From: Phyllostachys edulis
Lineage: Eukaryota > Streptophyta > Magnoliopsida > Poales > Poaceae
Reading direction: 5' to 3'
Assembly: GCA_036346405.1 (NCBI GenBank)
Contig: CM070563.1
Location: 34,213,298-34,277,297, forward strand
Length of the DNA: 64,000 nt
Shown: piece by piece, positions 20,688-30,927 of the stretch
Layout: every line of letters begins with the position of its first letter
Position numbering within the stretch: the first letter of the stretch is position 1
The notes under the pieces: generated by a model
Seen by the model: the letters and a program-made list of their open reading frames with translations, nothing else
Databases searched by the model: none
Told to the model about the DNA's origin: nothing
Program-made: the position numbers and the translations under genes

Positions 20688-21443
20688 CAATCATAGAGAT
20701 GATTATATTTCATTATGTTCATAATATTTGGTAATATGTTATCATGTTCCTTGATTGAATCATTGGTTATGAAGATTAACAAGTATGTGACTTGTTGGTG
20801 AAGCTCTTTTAACTTATATGATATCGTTCCAAATGAATCCCAGGTTAGATGTCAATGGTCAAAACACTAGTGACTCTATCGACCAGCACATTGTATTGAT
20901 TCATGACCATATTTCACCGGTCATGGATATAAGTATATCGAATCAATAATGTGAACACATGTTAGAGAACATGGGGTTGGATAAGACCCACCTTGAGACA
21001 CTATTGAGATTGTTATGATTCTATGTGTCGTTAGTTGGTCTCAAGCAATGATGATGTATAATCCTTAGACCTGAGATCAGCATGGTTTCCCACATATGTA
21101 ATAGCACTCTTAGGGGTTGCCAATCGCTACTCGTAACTGGGTAGTTATAAAGGTAGCTTTCGGGTATGCTATGAAACATACGGAGGAATGTGACGTGTCG
21201 GATATGGGATTTGCCCCTCCTAACATAACAGGAGAGATGTCTCTGGGCCCCTCGTTGTGGTCGGATAAAGTAAGTGCATGGCCATGCCACTAGTGATCGA
21301 AGTGTTCGACCACGTGAAGTTATCCGACACTTGATCGAGAAAGTATTGAACAGTCTATGGATGACACAACATCTCACCTGGAGTTCAACCAAACATCGTG
21401 AGGCAATGGGAGAATACACGAGTAGGTCGCTTAGTTCGATCAA

Positions 21444-21598
21444 TTACGGACTGGTTGTATGGAGATACGAGCTGGTCGAACATAATCACAGAGTGGTCGT
21501 AACCTGGTCGTAAGGAGTTACGAACTGGTCGTAAACAAATACGAACTGGTCATATAGAGATAGGACTTGGTCGTAAGTGATGAGGACCTAGTCGTAGA
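21444..21598 (+). repeat. TACGA-CTGG-TCGTA dyad array in copia U3
   Basis: At least five related words occur upstream of the LTR TATA box, including exact TACGAACTGGTCGTA near 21519 and variants near 21466, 21540, 21563 and 21585. TACGA and TCGTA are inverted repeats of each other. The copy at 41766-43325 keeps related TACGAC words near 42405-42545. A repeated transcription-factor site is likely but inferred. Confidence 0.75.
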
Positions 21599-22250
21599 TC
21601 ATATTGCAATAAGGTTCGTCTGATATAATTTGTGTGCATTCGGGAATCGTTATGTCCTACTAGGTACCGCTAACGACTCGTGGTCGGAAAGGTGTTTCCG
21701 AGTCACAACCGAATACGCATAAACCTAACGGGTCACACACTTAACGGGTTGGAACAAACCAGTACGGATACAATTCATAAAACGTGTTCGGATAGGATCC
21801 ATCATGGGCACTATATAAGGAGATGCTTGAGACTATTGAGAAACAGACGAGTTGACGTAAGTTGCTCCAACGAAATGCTAGCCGCCATCTTCCTGAGAGC
21901 TCTACCGTGCGACTTGGTGCTAGCACACCGACGTATAGTTGTTCCTTCCCTGGACGTGTGGATACCGTAGAGGTGCTACTGCGGTTGCTGTTGCGCTTGA
22001 GGATGATCTGCGATCTTCATAAGGAACTGTAGAGATTGCTGGAGAAGACGATCGACTCACGAGGATGCTGGTCAATCGACTACGACCACTACATTGACGC
22101 GCTCTACGTTGGACTAGACTGCTCCAACTCTTCTTCTGCTACTCTGCGTGTCTGGTGGTAATGATCTGTGATCATCTTTTTGCTTGGCTTCCTGGTTTAC
22201 GTGGTAGAAATTTTGAATTATTGCTATCGTAGCCTACCCGTACCCCAACA

Positions 22251-23020
22251 TCGGACTCGAGAGCGAACGATCCCAAATCCTTTGTGTCACATACACTAGT
22301 CCAGGAATAGCTAGTATGCACAGTCAAACAAAAGGTGATAGCATAACCATAATACGTGATATATTCACAATATTTGAAGTTTGTTACAAAAGGGGCATAA
22401 AGCCAATAAGGAAAATACAGCGAAAGTAAAAGTAGTAAGATAGACCACACCATTCGCCATAGGCAATCATTTGGGGGCGTAGCCTAATCATCCAAGTTCG
22501 CATTCTCGTCGTAGTAGTCCTATTCTGATCAACAATTTATTAAGTAAGGTGAGTACAAATGAATGTACTCCGCAAGTTATACCCAATAACATATTATAAT
22601 GCATGAGGGTATAACAAAGGATGGCTTATAAGGTTGATTTTGCATAAAGTAAGGTTTTCTTTAAATATTTCTACTAAGTTCCAAAGCAATTATTCTACAA
22701 CTAAAATTCATTTTCTAAATTCTCAAGTTTTATAGTAGGATAACCTCAATATATTTCAGGTGAAGAATACCCTTCTATCACATGGCTAACTGCCCAATTT
22801 TTCAATTGGATAAACAATCCAAAATCATTTGACAAAATCTTTTGAAAACAAAACCAAAGTCTAATTTTGAGTGGCTTTGCTCAACATGTCCATGACCGTA
22901 GACACGGCTATTCGAATAGTTTTACACTTTGCAGAGGTTGTACAACTTTACCCACAAGAAATAGTTTGCTTAACAAGTCGGCCAAGACACGCTTCCGAAA
23001 GCATGCAACTAAGCAACTAT
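22251..23020 (-). mobile_element. RIRE3/8-like LTR fragment (3' end part)
   Basis: It continues the TGTCGGA at 18190-18196, which was split by the copia solo LTR. The joined sequence aligns well with 8744-9520 (shared CACTAGTCCAGGA and AGTCAAACAAAAG words, and the palindromic island at 22908-22919). No PBS flanks it on the left, so it was a solo or 3' LTR. It is cut at 23020 by the chromovirus LTR. Confidence 0.85.
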
Positions 23021-24129
23021 TGTAACACCCTAGCTATTCGGAATACAAGATGCAACCTAAACTACTATCACAAATCAACACAATAAATTTTTCTCATCAA
23101 ATCAACAACTAATGACAGCTAAGCTTCACCACAAAATAATTCTAATAATGTAACTAACATAAATTTCAGCAAGGATCTAAGCACTAAAATTGCAATTATA
23201 ACACTTCATTCAAATAGAACATTATCATGAATCGGTTCGGATAGTTTAAATGATCAACTAGCATGAATTTTAAGGACAAATAATGGAAGTACCATGAATC
23301 CAATTATTACATTTTAAAGTTTCCAATTGAAGGATAGCAACAGAAATATTATTTAAGTGATGAAGAATGTGATAAACTGGATTTCTTCGTGTGAACTACT
23401 CCCTCCCGATGCATGTCGTCCTCAACGATCACATAAAAACAAAATTGGCAAGAATGAGTCCAAGACTCAGCAAGTACAAATGAATGATATAAGAAACATT
23501 GAATCAAAGACATATCATTCTCAAACTATCACATACATATGAACATACTATGAATGTGATGCAAAATGCATATGACTCCACTTCTCTTCGGCATATACTG
23601 GTATAGCCGAGTGTAACACCCGTCAGTGTTCACTCAAGCCCGCATTCTCAAAATGAAGGGATCCATTGCTCATATGAAGAATCTTTCATACGGGGATCTA
23701 GTTGGCCATATTGAAAATATGGGGATCTCAATACCCACTGAAACCTGCTGAACTCCCCATGAGAACCTCCTCTTTTTCCCTTCCTTCTCCCTCTTTCTTG
23801 GCCAGCAGCACCCGAGGGGGTTCCTCCCTCCCTTCTTCTTCTTGGCCAGTAGTATCCAAAGGAGGCGGCACAAGGAGGTGGGTGTCTACTGTAGTACGGA
23901 GGTACTGTAGCAGGCGGCAATGCTACTATAGCAGAGGCGTGCTATAGTAGCAGGGCTAGGGTTCCCCCTCCTCCTTTTGTTGGTGGCTGGCCCCCCTCCC
24001 ACCTCTTGGGCTTCGTGGACCAAAGCCCCAAGGCCCAGCTTCTCAAACCACTGCGAAAAACCTCATTTTAATACTTCTAATTTTCTCTTTTAAGCGATTT
24101 CCTCCCTTAGAACATTTCGGAGTATTACA
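23021..24129 (-). mobile_element. 3' LTR of the chromovirus
   Basis: The + strand runs TGTAACACCCTAGC to GGAGTATTACA. It aligns with the 5' LTR from 30928, but a segment equal to about 31650-32510 is missing after 23743. Hairpins at 23588-23722 correspond to the hairpin row in the solo LTRs. A cluster of GCTACAGTA-like words lies at about 23890-23955. Confidence 0.88.
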
Positions 24130-24152
24130 TTCTACACCCCCCCCCCCTTAAA
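24130..24152 (-). other. Polypurine tract of chromovirus
   Basis: On the - strand TTTAAGGGGGG and further G residues precede the LTR start TGTAATACTCC. It follows a GATTCAGGGTCGAATCC segment typical of the 3' region of plant gypsy elements. Confidence 0.85.
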
Positions 24153-24233
24153 CAGGATTCGACCCTGAATCTTCACACCGATCTATGCAAAAGAATAACC
24201 ACAACTGAAAATTAACAATGGAAAGCATGTACC

Positions 24234-24405
24234 TATCTGAGCTGATCTGGGTATTGCTCGCGCATGCGAGACTTGAGCTCCTAAGTGGCCACTCTTTCGG
24301 ACTAATGAGACTAAAGCACATTGAGATACTTCAGCGTCTTATTTCTCAGAACTCGTTCTGACTCTTCTAGAATTTGCACTAGCTGGGATTTGAATGTAAG
24401 ATCCT
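24234..24405 (-). pseudogene. Chromodomain-like pol C-terminus, decayed
   Basis: The - strand encodes LVQILEESERVLRNKTLKYLNVL, then SERVAT and ELKSRMREQYPDQL, with three in-frame stops, two of them where tryptophan is expected. This matches the chromodomain of plant chromoviruses (IL--R---L-NK---V-W---EATWE--------YP--). In intact elements the domain steers integration by binding chromatin marks. Here it is joined to the middle of integrase by a deletion at about 24405. Confidence 0.8.
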
Positions 24406-25118
24406 ATTCAATGATCGAAGGTTATAGCGGAATCACAGGACCTAAGCATGTCCTCAAGTGTCTAAATTGTACGCTCAGACTGGCCATCCGTCTGAGGGTA
24501 AAACACGGTGCTAAGACGAGGCTGTGTGCCCAAAGTACTCTGTAAGCTTTCCCAAAACTTGGAGACAAACTTGGCATCACAATCAGAAATAATGGTCTTA
24601 GGTACACCATGTAACCGCACTATCTCTCGTACATATATAGGAGCCAAATCACTTACTGTATTTGTTGTATAGATGGGAATAAAATACACAGACTTGCTGA
24701 AACGGTCCACTACAACCCAAATAGCATCCTTCCCCCATTGCGTGCGAGGTAAACCAACCACAAAATCCATGGAAATATCATCCCACGGCCACACTAGTAC
24801 TTCCAAAGGTTGTAACAATCCCACTGGATGCTTATGCTCTGCCTTGACTCGCTGACAAAAACCACATGACGCCACATACTGAGCAATATCAACCCTCATC
24901 CTTTTCCACCAGAAATTCTTTTTCAAGTCTTGATACATCTTGGTCTCACCAAGTTGTACGGTGTACAGAGTATGATGAGCTTCCTTTAGAATATCATCCT
25001 TGACCTGAGCCTTTTGTAGGACACAAAGATGTCCTTTGAACCATAATGTACCAAACTCATCTATGTTGAAATTACCTTCATTGCCCTCATCCAAACGCTT
25101 CCTTGCTCGCTGAAGCAT
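24406..25118 (-). pseudogene. Gypsy integrase, core intact, C-terminus deleted
   Basis: The frame from 25118 holds the HHCC zinc domain (HHTLYTVQLGETKMYQDLKK ending CGFCQR) and the catalytic core with D (ISMDFVVGLP), D (ISDCDAKF) and E (DGQSERTI). The spacer DAIWVVVDRFSK is typical. A TAG follows SERTI at 24459-24461, and the next bases keep the TLEDMLRSC block before the sequence jumps to the chromodomain remnant. The region between, still present in the fragment at 32510, has been deleted. IN would insert the cDNA copy into chromosomal DNA. Confidence 0.93.
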
Positions 25119-25760
25119 CCGATCCTACTGTTGTGCATCCCGCACACGCTCTGGAATAGCAGATTCAAGAAGCAAACGTGTCTTAGCCTGAACAGTGCTC
25201 GCAAAGTGAAAAGAGATATGACATCTGAGAGTAGGCGGTGTCACCTTGCGACTGAGAGCATCCGCCACTATATTTGCCTTGCCCGGGTGGTACTGGATCA
25301 TGAGGTCATAATATTTGATTAATTCCAACCACCACCTCTACCTCAGGTTCAGATCTTTCTGAGTGAAGATATACTTGAGGCTCTTGTGATTAGTGAAAAC
25401 ATCACAAGACTCGCCATACAGATAATGGCGCCAAATCTTTAGAGCAAGAACCACTACAGCAAGCTCTAAGTCATGGGTGGGATAGTTCTGCTCGTGTTTC
25501 TTCAACTGCCTTGATGCATAAGCAACTGCCTTACCATCTTGCATGAGTACACAACTAAGCCCAACTCGAGAAGTATCAAAATAGATGGTGAAACGCTTCC
25601 CTGGCTCGGGAAGAGTAAGAACAAGAGCCATCACCAACTTATCCTTTAAGGTACAGAAACTGCGCTCACATTTATTTGACCACTAGAATTTGACATCTTT
25701 CTGTGTTAGTCGAGACATCGGCTTGGCAATGATAGAAAACCCTTCACAAAATGCCGATAA
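25119..25760 (-). pseudogene. Gypsy RNase H
   Basis: The frame gives RFTIYFDTSRVGLSCVLMQ (first Asp), YPTHDLELAVVVLALKIWRHYL (Glu) and VFTNHKSLKYIFTQKD, then YHPGKANIVADALSRK (final Asp) in the next segment. The third acidic position, normally DHKSLKY, reads NHKSLKY, so a catalytic Asp has become Asn. Stops at 25335-25337 and 25119-25130 break the frame. RNase H removes the RNA strand during cDNA synthesis. Confidence 0.9.
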
Positions 25761-26610
25761 TAACCTACTAAGCCTAGAAAACTCCTCACTTCCTTGACAT
25801 TGGGCCTTTTCCATTCCACTACTATTGAGATCTTGTTAGGGTCGACAGAAATGCCTTCTTGATTAATCACATGACTTAGAAATCCATAACTCGCATTTCT
25901 TCAGTTTGGCATAAAATTGATTCTTCCTCAAAGTTTCAAGAACCAGCCTAAAATGCTGCTCATGATCCTCCTCAAACTTGGAATAGATCAAAATATCGTC
26001 AATGAACACCACTACAAAATCATCAAGATACTGATGTAGCATACTGTTCATTGCTTCCATAAAAACAGCAGGAGCATTAGTTTATTCCAAAAGACATAAT
26101 CTTATACTCATAATGCCCATACCTCGTGGAGAAAGCTGTCTTCTCAATATCCTGCTCCTGCACACGAATTTGATTGTACCCTGACTGAAGGTCAATCTTC
26201 GAGAGCACCTTAGCCCCCTTCATTTGATCAAAAAGATCCTCAATACGGGGCAAAGGGTACTTATTCTTGATCGTCGCCTGATTGAGGGCGCGATAATCTA
26301 CGTACATATGCCAACTTCCATATTTCTTCTTTGTGAAAAGAACAGGCGCTCCCCATGGTGACACACTACGCCGGATCATTCCTTTGGATAATAAACCATC
26401 CAACTGCTTCTTCAACTCATCCTAAAAGGATCGAGCCAAACGATACGGAGACAAGGAAATAGGACGAGTACCAGGAATAAGGTCAATCCAAAATTCCACA
26501 TTCCATTCTGGAGGCATTCCCAGATGCTCCGCAAGAAAAACATCAGGATATTCGCTCACCACGGAAATCTCCTCAATGTGTAAAGAAGAACTTGGCTTTG
26601 CATCAAGAGA
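25761..26610 (-). pseudogene. Gypsy reverse transcriptase
   Basis: RT starts near 26560 with GMPPEWNVEFWIDLIPGTRP, then a stop, LDGLLSKGMIRRSVSPWGAP, YRALNQATIKNKYPLP and KIDLQSGYNQIRV. A one-base shift at about 26075 follows MSFGI. The active site FIDD is at 25995-26006 (FIDDILIYSK). The fingers-palm-thumb order is normal. Decay is by one frameshift and several stops. Confidence 0.93.
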
Positions 26611-27378
26611 TCAAAGCAACCCAATTATTGATGCTCGACGATTAGGGAACAAGCTGGCCAACACAAAGAGAGAATCTGATGCTGCACTTCCTTGAAAAAC
26701 CAACTCTTCGTGGGACGGAGCTTGTAAAGTCATGGTCTTCCAGAAACAACAAATCTTAGCATGATAACTGAACAACCAGTCCATGCCAAGAATAAGGTCA
26801 AAAGGTGATAACTGAATCACCATCAAGTTAGCTGTGAAATCCTCATCATCGATGGTAATAGAACAGCTCGGACAAATTGTAGAGCTAGAAATGAGACCCC
26901 CCGGAGAACTAACTACAACTGATTGAGAAATATGCTGCAAACTCAAACCTGCCCTCCTAGCAAACTCAAGTGACACAAACGAATGGGTAGCCCCTGAATC
27001 GAAAAGAACGAATGCCTCATGGGGATCAACAAGTAAGGTACGTGTCAATACATCAGGACAACCTACTGTCTCAGGTGTAGGTATGGCATAGACTCCAGGT
27101 AGCGTCGGGGCAGAGTACTCCCCAACACTCGGTGAAGGAAGAGCAGGGACTGCCGGAGGTGTAGCGATCTGGGGTGGTGCAAATAGGCCAGGGTTCCAAT
27201 AGAACCCGACAGGAGGCGCCGAAGGAAACATGGTAGGAGGAGCCCAAGCTGGAGGATGTTGCGGCATTGGAGCGGCTGCAAGCATCTGAACTGAACCTCG
27301 AGATGATGCAGCTATAGATGCCGCACAAACTGGTTCCCACTTGATGATACTTGAAGGGTTTTGCTTGCAAACAGACAT
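26611..27378 (-). pseudogene. Gypsy retropepsin-type protease
   Basis: Read from 27378, the second gag zinc knuckle is followed by a long proline-rich linker (residues 37-110) and the protease: active site VLFDSGATHSF with catalytic Asp at residue 127 (26998-27000), then FDLILGMDWL at about residues 183-192. Length and motif spacing are normal for plant chromoviruses. The frame ends at a stop at 26611, before RT, where intact elements would continue. Confidence 0.92.
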
Positions 27379-28144
27379 CTTGTGGCCCGTTAGGCCACAC
27401 TGATGACAATTCCCAGAGAAACTACACTCCGAAGCATGGTGTCCAACGCCACATCTGAAACAAATTATGCCCTGACCTGGAACAGATCACCGACGTAGCT
27501 GAGGAAGGATGTGGCGCTGAAGTAGAAGACTGCCTCTGCTGAACAGGCCGAGTGGATAACTGGAATCTCTTGGGGACAGGTCGCTGAGAAGACCCGCCTC
27601 CCCCACCCAAACTCTGCTTCTGGCCAACACCAAAACCACCAGCAGGAACGGAACCACTCAAAGCCTGCCTCTCTGAAGTAAGCTCCCTCTCTAACTCCAT
27701 AACTCTAGCCTACTCGACCACGGAGTTGAAGTCATGCAAACCGGTCGCCCCTAGGGCATGGCGATACTCCTGGTTGAGTCCCCTATAGAACCTCTTTGTC
27801 TTCTCCCGGTCATCACTAGCCACAACGGGTACAAAGCGGACTAGGTTATTAAACCCTGCTTCATACTCTGCAACTGACAACTTGCCCTAGATGAAGGTCA
27901 TCAGTGAATGCTCCATCATCTCAAGGAAGGACTCTAGATAGTACTTGGCCCTGAATTGATCAACAAAGAGCTCTCAAGTGACCGGTCCCTGCACTAGGGT
28001 CCTAGCAGATAGAACCCCCTCCCACCAGATATCTACTTGTCCCTTCAGTTGGAAGGCTACAAAGCGTGCCTTCTGCTGAAAAGTCATCTCCAAGGCCCCA
28101 AATTGTCTCTCCATATAACGAAGCCAATCAGCTGCCTAAACTGG
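27366..28144 (-). pseudogene. Gypsy gag, C-terminal part with two zinc knuckles
   Basis: The - strand encodes AADWLRYMERQFGALEMTF, GQVDIWWEGV and LVRFVPVVASDDREKTKRF, with stops near 28137, 27974 and 27714. Two knuckles lie at 27366-27461: CFRCGVGHHASEC (spacing one residue off the standard) and CHQCGLTGHKMSVC (exact CX2CX4HX4C). The upstream half of gag is at 30340-30693, across the inserted solo LTR. Confidence 0.88.
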
Positions 28145-30334
28145 TGTAACACCCCAGTCCAACATGAGCCTGAAATGCTACTAAAATAACAGAGTAAAAA
28201 ATTAAAACTAAGATATTTTACTAAATTTCGGCAGAACCTCCTTTGTATAGTTAACCATACCAGAGGTTCGCACAGTTATTAATAACAATAAACAATAATC
28301 CAGTCATCAAATCTAAAACGTAATCATAAAGGCATCCATAACATGCTAATCAACTCTATTACAAAATATCCGACGCATAAGAAATAACCAATAGAGAATC
28401 CTTTAAGCAATTTGCTCAATTACTAAGGCATGTTCCAAATTTAACCAATTATAAATAGTTCGTGGAAGTGTGCATCCAAACTTATGACTATTCCCTCCCA
28501 TGCATGCCGTTCTCGTAAGGGGTACCTAAAAACACAAACAACAGCAAGAGTGAGTCCAAGACTTAGCAAAGTACAATTAATGAGACAATATCATACGCAA
28601 CTATATCATCATCATCCAACCACAATTCTCTATAATCAACCAATTCACATGCGCATGCAATGCAAATGCACAAATGCAATTTTTCATTTCTCTTTGTATA
28701 TACTGGTAATGCGCAGTATGCATTCATCATGCATACCCATGCCTATGCCTTCTAGCACAAGGACCATAAGCCCACACTCCACGAGTGTGGGGACCACAAG
28801 CCCGTCAAATACATAACGGGGACCTCCAAAATCAATGCTTGGTCACCACGTGACCAAGCCTCAAAGATGATATCATGATGCATATGAATTAATTCCTTTA
28901 TCCAACATAAACATGTATTAGCTAGCAGCAACATACATGAATAAAGAGCATACTCATACCTCTAGCATTCATGAACAGCGACATACACAACATTCTAGCA
29001 TCCATGAGTAGAGAATATACGCAAAATACTAGCAAACATAAACAATCATTCTTAAATATTCTACCACTAATTGCACTTGCCTCAACCGTGCGAAGATGGA
29101 GGACGCGAAGAGGGCGCTGCCCCCGAAACCAATCCCCCACCTGAATAATTTTAACAACACTCTAAGATAATAATTCTGGACTAAACATTGCTAGAAACAA
29201 ATATATAAGTCACTACGCTCCCTAGCACAACCCAAAACTCCAAATCCCAAAATATCGATCTGTCTCCAAAACAGACAGTCATCTTCTAAAATTCATAACT
29301 TTTCGTCCAGAGATCCAAAAGGGGTGTTCTTTGATTCTCTGGAAAACTTATTAATTTATCAACATACACTTAGCTGGTGAGCTTTCCAGATTCAGCCATC
29401 TTCTATCCTTAGCAAACATATTAATAGAACAACAAAATCTCGTCAGGGGTTCTGGATAGTGAGACTAAAACTAACGTATCTTTCAGTACAATGATCCAAA
29501 ATTTATGTTCTTTAGCTTTCTGGAAATATTATCAAAATACCTACAACTTTTGTTATGGTGAGATCTTCTAAATAATTCATTAACTAGTTGCTAATGACTG
29601 ATTAACATTAACTGTCAGAATTATGACAGAACCACAGAACAGCTACGATACTAAAATCATATCTCTTAATTCGCTCATCCAAACGACGTGATCCAAGAAC
29701 CTACGAAAAGCTACTGATATTATCTACAACTCTCTAGGAGATTTCTATACCAGAATCCGCAATTAACATCCTCAAAACTGTTGACCACTACAGACTGCCC
29801 TAAACTGATCTATTACCGACATTGCGCAAATACAAGAATTACACTACTAAACGAATGGAATTGGGATTACCCTTGGAGAAACTGCTGTCGAACGCGATGA
29901 ACACCACGCGATCCCTCTTCCCCTCCGTTCTCTCTTCTCCCCCTTCCTTCTTCTTCTTCTTCGCCGACCAAATGCCCGGCGTCCTCCCTTCTTCCTCCAC
30001 TAGGCCAATAGTGGGAAGCGGAGTCGTCTTGGCCAGCAGCAGGGGAGAGCACCAGGGGAGGTGGCGCAGGGAGCAGGGGGTGGCGACCAAGGGGGAGAGG
30101 GGACTAGGGGGTGGTGGCCAAAGGTGGGGAGGAGGGGGAAAGTGGGGTGGCGGCTAGGGTTTGGGGAGGTGGCGCCTCCCTGCCGCCACCTCAAGACCTA
30201 ATGGGCCAATGCCCAGGCCCAGGTTGCCAGGATACTACAGGAACCCCCCTCGATTTCCCTGTTTATTCGCTTTGCTAATTGGTCCTTCTTCCTAATTTAA
30301 TTATTCTCTCTCGAATAAATTTGGGGTATTACAA
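28145..30334 (-). mobile_element. Chromovirus-type solo LTR inside gag, TSD ACTGG/ATTGG
   Basis: The + strand runs TGTAACACCCCAGTCC to GGGGTATTACA; on the - strand it starts TGTAATACCCC like the copies at 18224 and 37027. Flanks are ACTGG (28140-28144) and ATTGG (30335-30339), one mismatch. The gag reading continues across it (LRLDTFDGLGTP on one side, AADWLRYMERQ on the other), which proves insertion into gag. Hairpins lie at 28716-28859, with changed but still paired stems. Confidence 0.9.
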
Positions 30335-30339
30335 TTGGG

Positions 30340-30693
30340 GTACCCAACCCATCAAATGTATCTAGACGGAGAGACATCCACTCACTAAGGCTCATCCTAC
30401 CCTCCCGAGGAGCCGGTGTACCATCCAGAACAACACTAGGTGCGACTACAGCAAGAGGGGCTACCTGCACCTATTGACGAAGCTGTTGAACCTCTCCGAA
30501 GGTCCTATGACAGAATGGCTAATGCTGCCAAAGCGCCAGTGGCTGGCTGAGCAGCCGAAGCAACTTCCTCTCTCGCATCACCAACAACCACCTCAGCCGA
30601 AGGTGGTGGCACTGCCAGGTCACGCCCGCGACCACGGCCACGACCTCCATGACCATGAACCCCTTCATGCCCACGACCTCTACCCCTTACCAT
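30340..30693 (-). pseudogene. Gypsy gag, N-terminal part
   Basis: The ATG at 30693 opens a Gly/Arg-rich N-terminus (MVRGRGRGHEGVHGHGGRGR) that ends at a stop at 30505-30507. The sequence further on still encodes MSLSEWMSLRLDTFDGLGTP, the normal start of the gag core, in another frame. The start is about 220 bp from the PBS, a normal leader length. Confidence 0.82.
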
Positions 30694-30913
30694 AACTGGT
30701 CACCAAAAGAACTGACCAATCAGCTCAAGCACAAAATTAACATCGAGTCGTAAACAATTCAGCACAGTCTAACATGCATTATAAATAAATAATCTATAAG
30801 AAAAGTAATTGCAATGCATGACCCAATCCCTTCCTACTGTGCACCAGTGTGTCAAAAGAAAATTTGGAGGAAGCAAGTACGTTAATAATTTATCTACCAT
30901 GGACCTAATGCCC

Positions 30914-30925
30914 GCTCTGATACCA
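30914..30925 (-). other. Primer binding site of chromovirus
   Basis: The - strand reads TGGTATCAGAGC, two bases from the LTR edge at 30928. It is the initiator tRNA-Met type and fixes the 5' end of the internal region. Confidence 0.95.
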
Positions 30926-30927
30926 AC

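Larger units (their letters stand above)
18197..22250 (+). mobile_element. BARE/RIRE1-like copia solo LTR, TSD TCGGA, split by another LTR
   Basis: The left end is TGTTGGAAATATGCCC and the right end CCCGTACCCCAACA. The flanks TCGGA at 18192-18196 and 22251-22255 match exactly. A second solo LTR (18224-20687) sits 27 bp inside it. Without that insert the LTR is about 1585 bp, close to the 1560 bp copy at 41766-43325. A TATA box (CTATATAAGG) is near 21812, and a dyad array is at 21444-21598. The target site is itself the end of a RIRE3/8-like LTR. Confidence 0.93.

Noticed and set aside
24139..24148. Poly-C run as a sequencing artefact or regulatory G-quadruplex
   Set aside because: It coincides with the PPT on the - strand, and similar runs occur near other LTR ends; element structure explains it.
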